A stretch of 64,000 nucleotides of DNA from a bacterium (GCA_035307765.1 DATGHU010000034.1:191417-255416), one strand, 5' to 3'. Shown: positions 1-8,268, counted from the first letter of the stretch. Made by a program: numbers and translations. The notes: generated by a model not told the origin, from the sequence alone.

Positions 1-463
1 GTAGAGCCGGTCTCGGGCGACCCCGCGAGGGGAGCTGGCGAGAGAGTCGCGTCAGCTCGGGCGGGTGGCGCGCGATGGGTCGCGCACCCTGCAACGAGGG
101 CGGGCAGGGAGTGGACGCCCTACTGGGCGGACTGGTAGGACTGTGGGACAGGGCGCTGGCGCCGGATTCCGGGGTATAATAGTGGAGGACAGTGTCATCC
201 GTGACAAGGTAGTCCTCGGTCGGTGAATCCTCGGTACAATCTCATACCCGATACTGCACTACACCGCGGCGACTTTGAGCTTCACGAGCTGGGCGTGGAG
301 GACCTCCGCGGTCACTGGTCCCAAATCGGGGCTCGACGGAAGATCCCCCGTATTGTCGGTAGCGTGGTCGTGCTCGCAGCGAGGGTGCGGCGGTGCCTCG
401 TCGGGAGCCCAGCTTCTCGGTGCAGAACTGTCGTATCTCGCACGGGCGAATCCTGGAGGCTTC
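1..463. other. No convincing gene; GC-rich flank of mobile-element debris
   Basis: I see no reading frame here with family motifs. A TATAAT hexamer stands at 175-180, but I find no matching -35 element. Bases 108-160 resemble 21930-21985 (both contain GGGAGTGGACGC followed by a similar run), so this end may be another copy of a dispersed element found near 21.9 kb. Confidence 0.4.
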
Positions 464-466
464 GTG

Positions 467-949
467 ATGGATGGCGATCTTGTCACGGTTGTGGTAGTCG
501 CTTACGTGGATGTGCCCGGATATGCCTCGTATATGCCCGGGGACGTGGCTGGCTTTGAGCCTAGTGTGGCCGAAGCGCTCATTCAGCAGCGCAAGGTTAG
601 GCGGTTTCAGGGGGTGCCCCCGACAGCCCCCGCACCTTCGGCCAACACTCCGCCGGAGCAAGCGCCGAAGCTGCTGGTGGCCGGGCCGACTACTCTCGCG
701 CCCTCAGCGGAAGCTGTACAACCGGTCGCCGCCAAGTCTTCCCAGCTCGCAATAGCCATAGCGTTTCTCCGCGAGGTCCTCGGTCGCAGGCCCAGGCCGG
801 TCACAGAGGTGCAGACGCTCGCCAGGCAGCGCGGTATTTCTCGCGCGACCCTTTGGCGCGCCAAGCGGGCGTTATGGGTGCAGTCCGAGAAAATCGGGAT
901 GAAGGCGGGATGGGCCTGGGCGATCCGCGAGGGGACGCTCTGGGGGTGA
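467..949 (+). CDS. Small protein with a C-terminal helix-turn-helix of the plasmid/phage RepA-primase type
   Basis: A protein of about 160 residues. The N-terminal third is unremarkable, the middle is Pro/Ala-rich and probably disordered, and the last 60 residues carry the recognisable part: a helical segment (AIAFLREVL), then RGISRATLWRAKRAL and a W-A-W ending. This pattern is the small winged-helix-like tail found at the C-terminus of many plasmid and prophage RepA/primase-type ATPases. The ATPase itself is absent, so this is either a stand-alone DNA-binding protein or a remnant of a replication protein. The ATG at 467 (or GTG at 464) follows GGAGG at 450-454; an upstream open frame from 275 lacks coding character. 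The stop codon sits in a 12-bp palindrome (944-955), and a tandem 11-bp repeat follows at once. Confidence 0.5.
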   Translation: MDGDLVTVVVVAYVDVPGYASYMPGDVAGFEPSVAEALIQQRKVRRFQGVPPTAPAPSANTPPEQAPKLLVAGPTTLAPSAEAVQPVAAKSSQLAIAIAFLREVLGRRPRPVTEVQTLARQRGISRATLWRAKRALWVQSEKIGMKAGWAWAIREGTLWG

Positions 950-955
950 TCACCC
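944..955. other. 12-bp perfect palindrome at the stop codon
   Basis: GGGTGATCACCC reads identically on both strands and contains the TGA stop of the preceding gene. It lies 5 bp before the 11-bp tandem repeats. It could be a protein-binding site belonging to the same replication-like module. Confidence 0.5.
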
Positions 956-960
956 TCGGG

Positions 961-1015
961 AATGGGGCGTGAATGGGGCGTGAATGGGGTGTTAATGGGG
1001 TGTTAATGGGGTGCG
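961..1015 (+). repeat. Five tandem copies of an 11-bp repeat (iteron-like)
   Basis: Five head-to-tail 11-mers run without gaps: AATGGGGCGTG twice, AATGGGGTGTT twice, then AATGGGGTGCG. Unit length and position just after a gene with a Rep-type DNA-binding tail resemble iterons of plasmid or integrative-element origins. The number of units is low and there is no obvious AT-rich unwinding region, so the origin reading is inference. Confidence 0.75.
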
Positions 1016-1181
1016 AAAGAGGCTGAAAACGTAAGTTTGCCCGGATGGGCGGAACCCCCGCTGATCTTCGGAACCTCATGGGATTCCAGGGTTTGCGCGA
1101 AGGTGATCGAGGTGCGCGGGGAGGGAAAAGACCCGAAGATTGGTGTAAGTGGGGGGGAGCACCCAGCCGCCCGACCCCTTC

Positions 1182-1451
1182 CACGCACGCACGACCCCAC
1201 CGATGAGCATGTAGCAGGGCGACGCAGTCGACGAAGGGTGCTGGAACTTGTGCTTAATGGTAACCACCCATTTACCACCGGCGCTGACAGAACCTGGGAC
1301 CGCGGCGTTGACGCCTGTGCTTTGGCTCGAGGGCGTGCAACGTCAGGGCGGCGAGGGCAACCTCGGGGACCAGGGTTCAGATGCCACCTCGGACAACCTC
1401 GGCCGAATAGAGATAGGTAGAGTCTGCCCCGGTCGATCGTCAGACCCTTGC
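1182..1451. repeat. Dispersed repeat A, copy 1
   Basis: This non-coding stretch matches 21560-21890 in two blocks. The first includes GTAGCAGGGCGACGCAGTCG. The second, about 150 bp, runs from a GGGACC-CGGCGTT motif through a shared CTTTGGCTCGAGGG to a shared CAGACCC. Between the blocks the copies differ in length by about 60 bp. I recognise no protein on either strand and see no terminal inverted repeats, so it may be a small non-autonomous element or a relic of a larger one. Confidence 0.7.
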
Positions 1452-2038
1452 TCCAGAGAGGCACGTCGGTCGGGACTGGCGACAGTGCATGATCCGAATA
1501 CATCGGTGCGGCCTCGTGGAAGTGCGAGCCGACCCTCCCTCTCGCGGCGTCCGGTAGGTCCCGATCGTTGGCCTTCCTTATGGACAGAGGGTACCACCGA
1601 CGACCTCGTTTTCCCGAGGGGTGGGAGGTTGCACTCAATTTACACTTGTCCGGCGCTATGCAGGATGCAACGGGGTGCATTCCTGTTCTACCTTCTGAGG
1701 GGCCGAAACCTTTGGAAGATAGGGCGTCTAGCAGCGCCGTGCAGTCGGATGTAGCCGGGTTCTTGGTGGAGGCGGCGGGAATCGAAACATCGACCTTTGG
1801 TCTGCCGTCTAGTAAAAACCGCATCTCGCTGTCAGCCTTTGTTCACAGGTGTTTGCGAAGTTTCATCGATCCTGCGTTCCCCTGCCCCACTCTGTCTAGT
1901 TTCGGGTACTTGGGACACAGGTTTTGGCACAGGTTGAAACGCGTCGGGGGGCCCGTTTCCTCGGCGCGGCCTCGCGGGGGGCCTAGCTACTCGATAAGAG
2001 GGGAAGGAAGGTCTGAGACCCTTTGGGCTCTCCGGGAC
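1452..2038. other. Gene-free stretch with repeat fragments
   Basis: No gene is supported here. Bases 1540-1600 contain GCGTCCGGTAGGTCC and a following CCTTCCT...GGAC...GGTACCA pattern that recurs at about 32130-32185 and, more weakly, at 20050-20080. At those two places it lies directly upstream of a tyrosine-recombinase fragment. The tmRNA-end-like sequence is at 1764-1786. Confidence 0.5.
1764..1786 (-). other. tmRNA/tRNA 3'-end-like sequence, candidate attachment-site core
   Basis: Read on the minus strand, this stretch ends in GATTCCCGCCGCCTCCACCA, preceded by TTC. That is the 3' half of a T-loop, the T-stem, the acceptor strand and an encoded CCA, as in many bacterial tmRNA (ssrA) genes. 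The 5' half of the T-stem is missing: upstream sequence reads GATGT and cannot pair. Having only the 3' half is what integrative elements leave at an att site. No complete tmRNA is present in the window. Confidence 0.5.
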
Positions 2039-2827
2039 TCATATCACCGACGATATCTCATCCTTTCCAGGATCCGTAGCGCCGGGGCCACCGATCCCCC
2101 CGTGGCGACCGGCGGAGAAAATCCTCCGCGCCACAGCCCCTATCCCAGCGATTACCACAATAGCAACGAGCCAGCGGATCCATGGGCGGGTCGCCGTGGG
2201 GCCGGCAGCCACGAACACACCCGGCAGGTCTGAGGGGGCAAAAACCTCCATGCCCTCCGATACCTGAGTCGCCCCCAGCGGGCTCCACCCCGATCCGGAG
2301 AACCGGAGGAGCGCCGTTGCGCTGATTGGATAGCGCAAGACGACCGTCACAGGCTTGGCGAGCTCGATCACCGCCTTGGAGTTCGCATAGCGCAGGTCAA
2401 TGCGATAGGCGTTCCCGTCGAAATTCAGTTGCGACGGCGGTGGGGCGAACGTGAAAGGGTCCACCGGGGTGATTTTCACAATCACGGAGGATTCGCCGTG
2501 ATGTGGGACGACGCCGTTCTGAGGAAAGATCACTGTGGCCTGGGCGTCATCGGTCGACACCTCCCCCTCCACCGACCCGAATTGGTTCAACGCGAGCGCC
2601 CCGGCTCCCGTCGCCGGAGCGTGATTTCCCTCTCGAAGAGAGGGCGGGGGGTGGAGCCAGTTATACGGGGGCAGTGGTGCGATCCCATCGTAGAGCAAGC
2701 GGATCGGACCTGACCCCCAGGCAGACACCGTCGCGGCGACATAGAGCAGCACGGTCAGGCCCCCCCACACAAGCCAGAGCCGTGAGCTCTCGTTGAGCTC
2801 GACCCCGGACCCCGCTCCTTTCACCAT
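2039..2827 (-). CDS. Membrane-anchored protein of unknown function
   Basis: About 262 residues. A hydrophobic segment near residues 14-36 and a second near residues 228-246 bracket a soluble, beta-rich, presumably extracytoplasmic domain. Distinctive motifs are LLYDGIAPLPPYNWLHPPP just after the first membrane segment and a TVVLRYP...LLRF-SGSGW block before the second. I know no family with this pattern. The ATG at 2827 is chosen because sequence upstream of it is a decayed copy of the same gene. It is the last member of a minus-strand run that begins with SCO1, so a role in copper or oxidase biogenesis is possible from context alone. Confidence 0.7.
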   Translation of the reverse strand: MVKGAGSGVELNESSRLWLVWGGLTVLLYVAATVSAWGSGPIRLLYDGIAPLPPYNWLHPPPSLREGNHAPATGAGALALNQFGSVEGEVSTDDAQATVIFPQNGVVPHHGESSVIVKITPVDPFTFAPPPSQLNFDGNAYRIDLRYANSKAVIELAKPVTVVLRYPISATALLRFSGSGWSPLGATQVSEGMEVFAPSDLPGVFVAAGPTATRPWIRWLVAIVVIAGIGAVARRIFSAGRHGGIGGPGATDPGKDEISSVI

Positions 2828-2906
2828 GGTTGTCTGAAGAGAGTTTTCTCCATCGTGGTGACCCCGGAGCCACCATCTGTGCGGAGATCCCTGGCCCGAT
2901 CTCGGA

Positions 2907-3297
2907 TCACGGCCCGGCAGGGACGAAGATCCCCAGGCTGTCTGTGTCCGCCAGCACCTGCTGGCTCCCGGCGAACCGCGTCGTGGGGAGAGCTTTCCAC
3001 CCGCTCCCGACTGATTGGAGCAGCATAGTGCTATGCACGGCGTAGCGGAGCACCACTGTCGCAGGACCGGCGAGCGTAGCCGGCATCGCCGATGCCGCGT
3101 AGGTCGCCTCGATGCGGTAGGTGCTGAGGGAGTTGATTGTCCCCGGTGCGATTTGCCGGAGGATGGACCCAGCGGTATGGAGGAAGGGGCGCCAACCCAT
3201 CGTACAGCAACCGAGAAAAGAACGACCACGAGCTGGTCACCGCCGCAAGATACAGGAGTGCCGCAACAATACCCCAAGCGAGGGGGCGAGTCCTCAC
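2907..3297 (-). pseudogene. Decayed tandem paralogue of the adjacent membrane protein
   Basis: The first part (3297 to about 3160) encodes a membrane segment and LLYDGLAPLPPYRWVHPP, matching the neighbour's motif. After a frameshift near 3150 the second part (to 2907) encodes TYRIEAT...TVVLRYAVHST and SGWKALP, matching the neighbour's later block and ending in VPAGP like its VAAGP. Roughly 80 residues of the central domain and the second membrane segment are missing. This is a tandem duplicate damaged by an internal deletion plus a frameshift. Confidence 0.75.
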
Positions 3298-3423
3298 GGT
3301 ACCTGGTGGTGCGCACTCACGACCTCTTCATCGCTCCTGACGGCCATGACTGCGTCGTGCTTGGCAGCTCGCTCAGCCGCACGCGCTGCGGCCGAGCGGC
3401 AAGCGCCCCACGTCGCATTGGCA

Positions 3424-3963
3424 TCAGCTCATCTGGAGGAGATTGGCCGCGGCATGCGTGACGGCTGAGGCGGACCACGTACCGGCCGCCCAGCGCTGCC
3501 AGCCGAACAACACCCCTGCCGCGAGATCAATCGGCAGGGCTCGCACCCCGTAGACCGGCACGTGCACGATCGCGAAGGCCATGGCACTCCCCCCCACGGC
3601 GAGCCATGCCCCCCATCGAATCAGCCAGCCATACACGAACCGCCGGAAAAAGAGTTCCTCGGCCGCAGCGGCGAGCAGACTTGCCCCCACAGCCAAGGTG
3701 GTGACGGGCGCAGGCGCCACGGCCACGCGCAGCCACCGGCCGATGGCGAACGCGGTGATGCCCATTCCGACGGCGACCAGCCAGCGCGTCCCTCGCGGCC
3801 GTTCAACCTCATCGCGCCGCAGGGGGGCGAGCGCCCCGACTGCCCCTACCGCGCCTGTCACCAGCACCGCGCTGAACGACCCCGGCGGCCGAACGGCCAG
3901 AGCCACGCAGCCGCAGACCGCCAACAGCGCCGCCCCCCATTCTCCCGGGCGCGCCCCTCCCAC
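3424..3963 (-). CDS. CPBP-family intramembrane metalloprotease (Abi/CAAX-like)
   Basis: A 179-residue, highly hydrophobic protein with about five or six membrane segments. It carries the family signature: AAEELFFRR (Glu102, Glu103 and the downstream Arg), a second motif with His134 in FAIVHVPVYG, and a third with His170 and Asn174 in VTHAAANLL. Members are membrane-embedded glutamate/histidine metal proteases involved in prenyl-protein processing, bacteriocin self-protection or membrane stress; the substrate here is unknown. The GTG at 3963 lies 2 bp past the stop of the upstream lipoprotein gene, so the two are probably co-translated. Confidence 0.8.
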   Translation of the reverse strand: MGGARPGEWGAALLAVCGCVALAVRPPGSFSAVLVTGAVGAVGALAPLRRDEVERPRGTRWLVAVGMGITAFAIGRWLRVAVAPAPVTTLAVGASLLAAAAEELFFRRFVYGWLIRWGAWLAVGGSAMAFAIVHVPVYGVRALPIDLAAGVLFGWQRWAAGTWSASAVTHAAANLLQMS

Positions 3964-3965
3964 GC

Positions 3966-4379
3966 TCAGCGAACCGTAAATGTTACCGATCGAATCACGC
4001 GCGGATTAAACGGGAAGTGGTCTTGTGCCACGAACTCCGCCGTGAGCAGGTGCGGGCCTTTGACCACAGCGATGTCCTGCTCGAGCCCGTAGGCCATTGA
4101 CACGACCCTCCCATCGACGAGCAGATGGACGTGCCCACGATCAGGTCGCAAGTGGGTGGAGACCTGGGGGGTGATCTGCGCCCCCTCTAGCCGGAGCCGG
4201 ACGTGGAGGGTGGTGCCTGAGATCGTGGCCCCGGGCTCCGGCCACACGATGGCGAGAGTGGCGCTTGAGCGCGGGCGGATCTGGGGTGCTGGCGGGGCGG
4301 CCGCTTGCGGGCGCGCACTGCATCCGATGATCGCAAGCGAGATGAGAATGAGGCCTGCATGCCCCATCAGGTTATGCAT
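3966..4379 (-). CDS. Lipoprotein with a small beta-domain (copper/oxidase-assembly neighbourhood)
   Basis: 137 residues. The signal peptide ends in a lipobox, LAIIGC (Cys20), so the protein is probably lipid-anchored outside the cytoplasmic membrane. The mature part is one beta-rich domain: WPEPGATISGTTLHVRL, then DRGHVHLLVDGRVV, then GPHLLTAEFVAQDHF. The His-x-His in GHVHLLVDG and an LHILVDG motif in the CopC-type protein at 12033-12815 suggest a related fold, so metal binding is possible but not shown. A decayed paralogue lies at 7812-8245. No enzymatic motif is visible. Confidence 0.7.
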   Translation of the reverse strand: MHNLMGHAGLILISLAIIGCSARPQAAAPPAPQIRPRSSATLAIVWPEPGATISGTTLHVRLRLEGAQITPQVSTHLRPDRGHVHLLVDGRVVSMAYGLEQDIAVVKGPHLLTAEFVAQDHFPFNPRVIRSVTFTVR

Positions 4380-4450
4380 CGGTAGAGGATTCGCTCCCAG
4401 CGGAGTCCCCTCCCGTCATCTCGACGTTCCGGACTGGCTGCCGTCATGAG

Positions 4451-5251
4451 CTAATTCCTTCCATGGGCCGCCTGCGCCTCACGGCGTTGCTGCACGCGTT
4501 CCTCACGCCCGAGGAACCACGCGATCAGGATCAGCAATGGGATGACATACATCATCTGCCCCATCACCCACATCAGGCTGCCACCCAGCTTTTGGTCTTG
4601 AAGAGCGCTCAGGCCCCAGAGGTGCGGGACGACCGTGTAAGGCCAGTAGAAGACTCGGTCCGAAAACGCCAGCGCGAGGCCGAGCAAGAAGTTGACAACT
4701 TCGGTACCAAACAGCATCGTGATGCGAACCCCCAGGTCCGCCTGAACGAGCGTCGGCGCCGGTGAGACGATGACGCCCCAGAACACGAGACCGACCGCGA
4801 CGAAACTGGCGTGCTCGGCCGCATGGATCCACGGCGCCTCGAGCGTCGCAATGTACGCCGCGGGGGAGTGCCAGAGCAGCAGCACCCCATTGTAGAGCAC
4901 GAAGGCCGGGACAGGCGACCACAGCGCCCGGTAGGCGTGCCACAGCGAAGGTCGACGATGGAGCCACCCAACGACCCCCGACGGCACGCCCAACACGAGT
5001 AACGGGGGGGCGACCATCATCAAGAGCATGTGCTGGACCATGTGGAGCGTAAACGAGTACGGGGCTCCAGTGTGAACCGGGGAGAGCAGGGCGACAACGA
5101 GCGTGGAGAAACCGGCCCAGAAGTACAGCTGTTGCCGGCGCCCGACGCGGAACCGGTGTAGCACCCAGAGGTACGCCGCCGCGGTCAGCCACAAACCGGC
5201 GACGCTTGTGGGGTTCCAATCCCAATCTGTGAGCCGTAGCGTGACGACCAT
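4451..5251 (-). CDS. ctaG: Cytochrome c oxidase assembly protein of the caa3 CtaG family
   Basis: A polytopic membrane protein of 266 residues with about seven hydrophobic segments. Family features are a tryptophan/aspartate-rich start (TDWDWNPTS), HMVQHMLLMMVAPPLLVLG with paired histidines, LLWHSP, and HAAEHASFVAVGLVFWGV. This family (Caa3_CtaG) is linked to maturation of the copper centre of caa3-type oxidases and is distinct from Cox11-type CtaG. The ATG at 5251 is preferred because the 34 residues of open frame upstream are basic and outside the family. SCO1 in the same gene run supports an oxidase-copper role. No oxidase subunit genes lie in the window. Confidence 0.85.
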   Translation of the reverse strand: MVVTLRLTDWDWNPTSVAGLWLTAAAYLWVLHRFRVGRRQQLYFWAGFSTLVVALLSPVHTGAPYSFTLHMVQHMLLMMVAPPLLVLGVPSGVVGWLHRRPSLWHAYRALWSPVPAFVLYNGVLLLWHSPAAYIATLEAPWIHAAEHASFVAVGLVFWGVIVSPAPTLVQADLGVRITMLFGTEVVNFLLGLALAFSDRVFYWPYTVVPHLWGLSALQDQKLGGSLMWVMGQMMYVIPLLILIAWFLGREERVQQRREAQAAHGRN

Positions 5252-5408
5252 CGATGGTGAGCCGAGTCCCGCCCTCCAGTATAGTAGCAGAAAGACGCGT
5301 CGGCGGTCGCGTTCCGAAGATCGTCCGAGAAATGTTGCCCATTTCGACGGCAACCTCCTCGAGTGCGTCTCGACCCGCTCACGACCACCTCGGCCGGATG
5401 AACGACCT

Positions 5409-5867
5409 CTAAGGCTCTGGATTCGTAGAGGTGCGTGTCGCGTCTGTCAGCATCTGGACCACGAAGAGGCCGATGACCAACACGTGCACGGCCGTGCACC
5501 ACAGGCAGATGCTTCCGATCACCACCAGTTCGGTGTAGAGAAGCCGCAGCACCGCTGCGGCACCGATCACCGCCCAGCCGATCCCGCCCCAACGTAGCCA
5601 CGGGGGCTCCGCGGCTCCGTGACGCACTAGCGACAGGATCGCGAGCGTGGCGGCGACGGCGAACCAGATCATGCCCCAGAGTGCCACGGGGATCCCGTTC
5701 CAGACGGCTTGAGGGCTCGTCAGCACGCGCTCGCAGTTCACGGCGCCCGAACTCGAGCAGACAAGAGACACGGCCGTGTCGTAGTGTAGGGCGCTGAGGT
5801 ACGCGGCGATCCCAAGCCCGATCAGGCTCGCGGCGAGACGGACGCGGTCCCAGGCCTGGAGGGACAC
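5409..5867 (-). CDS. Vitamin K epoxide reductase (VKOR) family membrane thiol oxidase
   Basis: 152 residues with four or five membrane segments. It has the two cysteine pairs of VKOR: Cys37 and Cys45 in the loop VCSSSGAVNCERVL, and the active-site CxxC, Cys121-Cys124 in ICLWCTAVH. Bacterial VKOR re-oxidises DsbA-like thioredoxins and passes electrons to quinone, replacing DsbB. The GTG at 5867 lies 4 bp after the stop of the thioredoxin-fold gene, and the two probably form one disulfide-forming unit. Open frame continues upstream but would overlap that gene by about 90 bp. Confidence 0.85.
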   Translation of the reverse strand: MSLQAWDRVRLAASLIGLGIAAYLSALHYDTAVSLVCSSSGAVNCERVLTSPQAVWNGIPVALWGMIWFAVAATLAILSLVRHGAAEPPWLRWGGIGWAVIGAAAVLRLLYTELVVIGSICLWCTAVHVLVIGLFVVQMLTDATRTSTNPEP

Positions 5868-5871
5868 CCGA

Positions 5872-6765
5872 TCAGTTCCCGGTGTGGGGCAGCACCTGCG
5901 CGGCGTCGCGCACCCCCGCACTCTGACACACGGAGGCCGGCGCCTTTCCGTCGACGGCACAGATCGCGGCGGTGATCTCGTTCGCGAAGCTGAGAATCGC
6001 CCGAGCCGCGGTGGTCGTGCCTACAGGGAGGGATGCTGCAATGGCGTGCCAATCCATTCCCTGCAACACGGATGGCGAAAAGGGCGATCCCGTCAGAAGA
6101 TATCGGCCGCCGATGATCAGGAACGGGATGCTCCCCGAGGAGTCGTAGTGGCTGAACAGCGCTGCCTGCGTATCGGTGAGGTGCTGCAGCGGTGGATATC
6201 GCCCGGAGGCGTCCTGGATATTGCCCTGCAGTTCCGCGGTCTGCAGCAGAAGGTATGGGCTTTCGTATCGTTGTCGCAGCAAGGTGAGGGTCGGCGTGCG
6301 TGGGAAGACGTCGGTTGCGGACGATGTCGAGAGCGCCAGCCCGGTAAACGTGCCGAATCGATCGAGCGTCGCGACGAGCGGCCACCGCATGACGGCACAG
6401 TAGGGACAGTACTCGGCGCCGACGTAGAGCACGACGGGCGTCACGTTACCCGACGGCGGCGTCCCCACAAGCATCAGGCGAGCCGCCCCGTCCGCTCCCA
6501 CCCGATCCCACGTAGGCTCGGGGATGGCGGCCAGGTTGCGCGCGATATCCGCCGGTAGTGGCGTGCCTTCGGCCGCGGCCAAGGCTAGCCGCGAGGCGCT
6601 TTGCCGTTGGCGCTGATGGACGATACCCCCGACGATGACCAACGCAACCGCCACGCCGAGGGCCGGGAGCGTCCACACTAGGGATGGTCGTCGACCATGC
6701 GGTGCGGGTCGGCGCATCTCCGGACCCGCACCAGTCTTGATCTTTCGACGCGGTCCCTGCGGCAT
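5872..6765 (-). CDS. DUF929-family membrane-anchored thioredoxin-fold protein
   Basis: 297 residues: a basic N-terminus, one membrane anchor at about residues 31-49, then an extracytoplasmic thioredoxin-like domain. The redox motif is YVGAEYCPYCAVMRWPL (Cys120, Cys123), followed by FLIIGGRYLLTGSPFSP, which carries the conserved proline region. This pattern fits the DUF929 family. With VKOR directly downstream the likely job is oxidation of extracytoplasmic thiols, as a DsbA substitute. GAGAGGAG stands a few bases before the ATG at 6765. The neighbouring SCO1 suggests clients may include copper-site cysteines. Confidence 0.8.
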   Translation of the reverse strand: MPQGPRRKIKTGAGPEMRRPAPHGRRPSLVWTLPALGVAVALVIVGGIVHQRQRQSASRLALAAAEGTPLPADIARNLAAIPEPTWDRVGADGAARLMLVGTPPSGNVTPVVLYVGAEYCPYCAVMRWPLVATLDRFGTFTGLALSTSSATDVFPRTPTLTLLRQRYESPYLLLQTAELQGNIQDASGRYPPLQHLTDTQAALFSHYDSSGSIPFLIIGGRYLLTGSPFSPSVLQGMDWHAIAASLPVGTTTAARAILSFANEITAAICAVDGKAPASVCQSAGVRDAAQVLPHTGN

Positions 6766-6792
6766 AGGACTCCTCTCCAGCGTGGCCTGTTC

Positions 6793-7491
6793 TCACGTCT
6801 GCGGGGGGGCGAGAATCTTCAGGTCCGTCATCAGCGCCTTCGGCGTGAAGTCCGCGGACAGGAAAACTCGAATTTGCCCCCTTGGATCGATGACGTACGC
6901 GAGGGCGGTGTGTGTGATGTTGCCGATGGTCGCCGCCACCGCACCGGCCTCAGGATCCAGTCCCCTCGTTCCGATATAGTATTGCGCCCAGATCGGGCGG
7001 AGTTGTGCGGGCGACCCTGTGAGATACTCTAGTTCCCCCCGTACGTGGTGCGCTGCAAGGAAGGCCCGAACCGCAGGGCCGGTGTCTCCCCGGGGATCCA
7101 CACTGACCGCGATGAACGCCACGTGCCGTGCCAGAATCCCCAATTGCGCGTAAGTGCGGTGCAGTTTCTCGGCGATCAGCGGGCAAACATCTGGGCAATG
7201 GGTGTAGAGAAAGGTCAGGACAACCACCTTTCCCCGAAAACCCGCGAGAGACACTTCCCGTCCGTCTTGATCTCGCAGGCGAAACCCGAAGGCTGATATT
7301 GGAGGCGTGAGCACGCTCCCGACAAGGGGGGTTGGGGGTTGAGGTAGCAAGCGTTTGAAGGTCGCGAGCCCACCGACGGTCGCCGCCATCAAGGTGACTA
7401 ATACTATTCCCACCCAACGTCGTGAACCCCGGATCGGCATGCGAGGGCCCCCAGAAGCGCGGCGCTTTTCCCGTTCATCCGTGTTGATCAC
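6793..7491 (-). CDS. SCO1/SenC-family copper chaperone for cytochrome oxidase
   Basis: 232 residues: one membrane anchor at about residues 26-43, then a thioredoxin-like domain. It has the metal-binding CPDVC motif (Cys99, Cys103) in FLYTHCPDVCPLIAEKL and the third ligand His194 in NITHTALAYVIDP, so all three copper ligands are present. SCO proteins deliver copper to, or reduce, the CuA site of cytochrome c oxidase. This is the first gene of the minus-strand run SCO1, DUF929, VKOR, CtaG, lipoprotein, CPBP protease. The start is GTG 7491; ATG 7440 is an alternative just before the anchor. Confidence 0.9.
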   Translation of the reverse strand: MINTDEREKRRASGGPRMPIRGSRRWVGIVLVTLMAATVGGLATFKRLLPQPPTPLVGSVLTPPISAFGFRLRDQDGREVSLAGFRGKVVVLTFLYTHCPDVCPLIAEKLHRTYAQLGILARHVAFIAVSVDPRGDTGPAVRAFLAAHHVRGELEYLTGSPAQLRPIWAQYYIGTRGLDPEAGAVAATIGNITHTALAYVIDPRGQIRVFLSADFTPKALMTDLKILAPPQT

Positions 7492-7811
7492 CCCGTTTCA
7501 CCATGCCCCCCCCGGAGTCATTCGGTCCCACCAAAATGATTGTATCATCCGGATACCTCTGGACAATGGTCCGGAAATAGTAGTCCTCACATCCCGGCCG
7601 ACTTAGCCGAGCGAGGTCTTGCCAACGTCGTCACTGGCCCGAGCACTACCGGAAAACCGACATTCCGGAAGCTTACATCAAAACGGAGGACTCTATTGTG
7701 CGCGCGAGAAAATGTATCGAATCTCTGTGATCACCCGACGATCAAGAAGGTAAACGTCTGAGCGTGCGCGACCGGACGCTACCCGACAAGGGGGCCCGAG
7801 GGAAAAAACGC
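7492..7811. other. Intergenic stretch without a gene
   Basis: This 320-bp stretch lies between the SCO1 start and a decayed lipoprotein gene and is more AT-rich than the genes around it. It should hold the promoter of the SCO1 operon. I see TCCGGA at 7547-7552 repeated at about 7569-7574 but no convincing promoter pair. Confidence 0.4.
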
Positions 7812-8245
7812 TCAACAATCCGTGAAGGTCAGTGATCGGATCACACGTGGATCGAAAATGATCTTGTGCGACGAACTCGGCAGTGAGCAGATGTCCCCCC
7901 TTTGGCGACAGAGATGGCTTGATCGAGCCGTATGCCATTGAAACCACTTGCCTATCGATGAGCAAATGGACGTCCCCTCTGTCAGGTCTCAGACGCGTGG
8001 AGTTCTGGGCGGTGATCTGCGCATATAGCTCGAAGCCGGACGTGGCGCATAGGTCCCGAGATCGTGGCGCCGGGCTCTGGCGAGACGATGGTCAGCACGG
8101 CGGTCCAGCGCAGATGGGTGTTGTTCGCGGGCCCGAGGGCCGCCGGGACGGCACTGCACCTGCGCAGGCTCAAGGCAATGCGCACCAATCCTGGAAGACC
8201 GACCAGGGATCCCCATTGGGAAAAGGATCGCTCCACACGCGCCAC
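7812..8245 (-). pseudogene. Decayed paralogue of the lipoprotein at 3966-4379
   Basis: Three segments in different frames match the intact copy in order. The first has LPGLVRIALSLRRCSAV at the lipobox position and SPEPGATISG. The second has LLIDRQVVSMAYG and GGHLLTAEFVAQDHF. The third has DPRVIRSLTF, ending at a TGA (7812-7814). At least two frameshifts separate them. The intact and broken copies flank the SCO1-to-CtaG genes, which suggests an old segmental duplication. Confidence 0.8.
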
Positions 8246-8268
8246 GCCGTTTCGCCTCCAGGGTCGCT

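Noticed and set aside
961-1015. CRISPR array
   Set aside because: The repeat units are 11 bp and directly adjacent, with no spacers; no cas genes are in the window.
1764-1850. A functional tmRNA or tRNA gene on the minus strand
   Set aside because: The 5' half of the T-stem does not pair and no upstream arms are recognisable, so only an att-like fragment is reported.
1568-2233. A plus-strand frame containing a VEAAGIE motif
   Set aside because: This motif is the false translation of a tRNA or tmRNA T-arm read antisense, a common mis-annotation; the frame has no other protein character.
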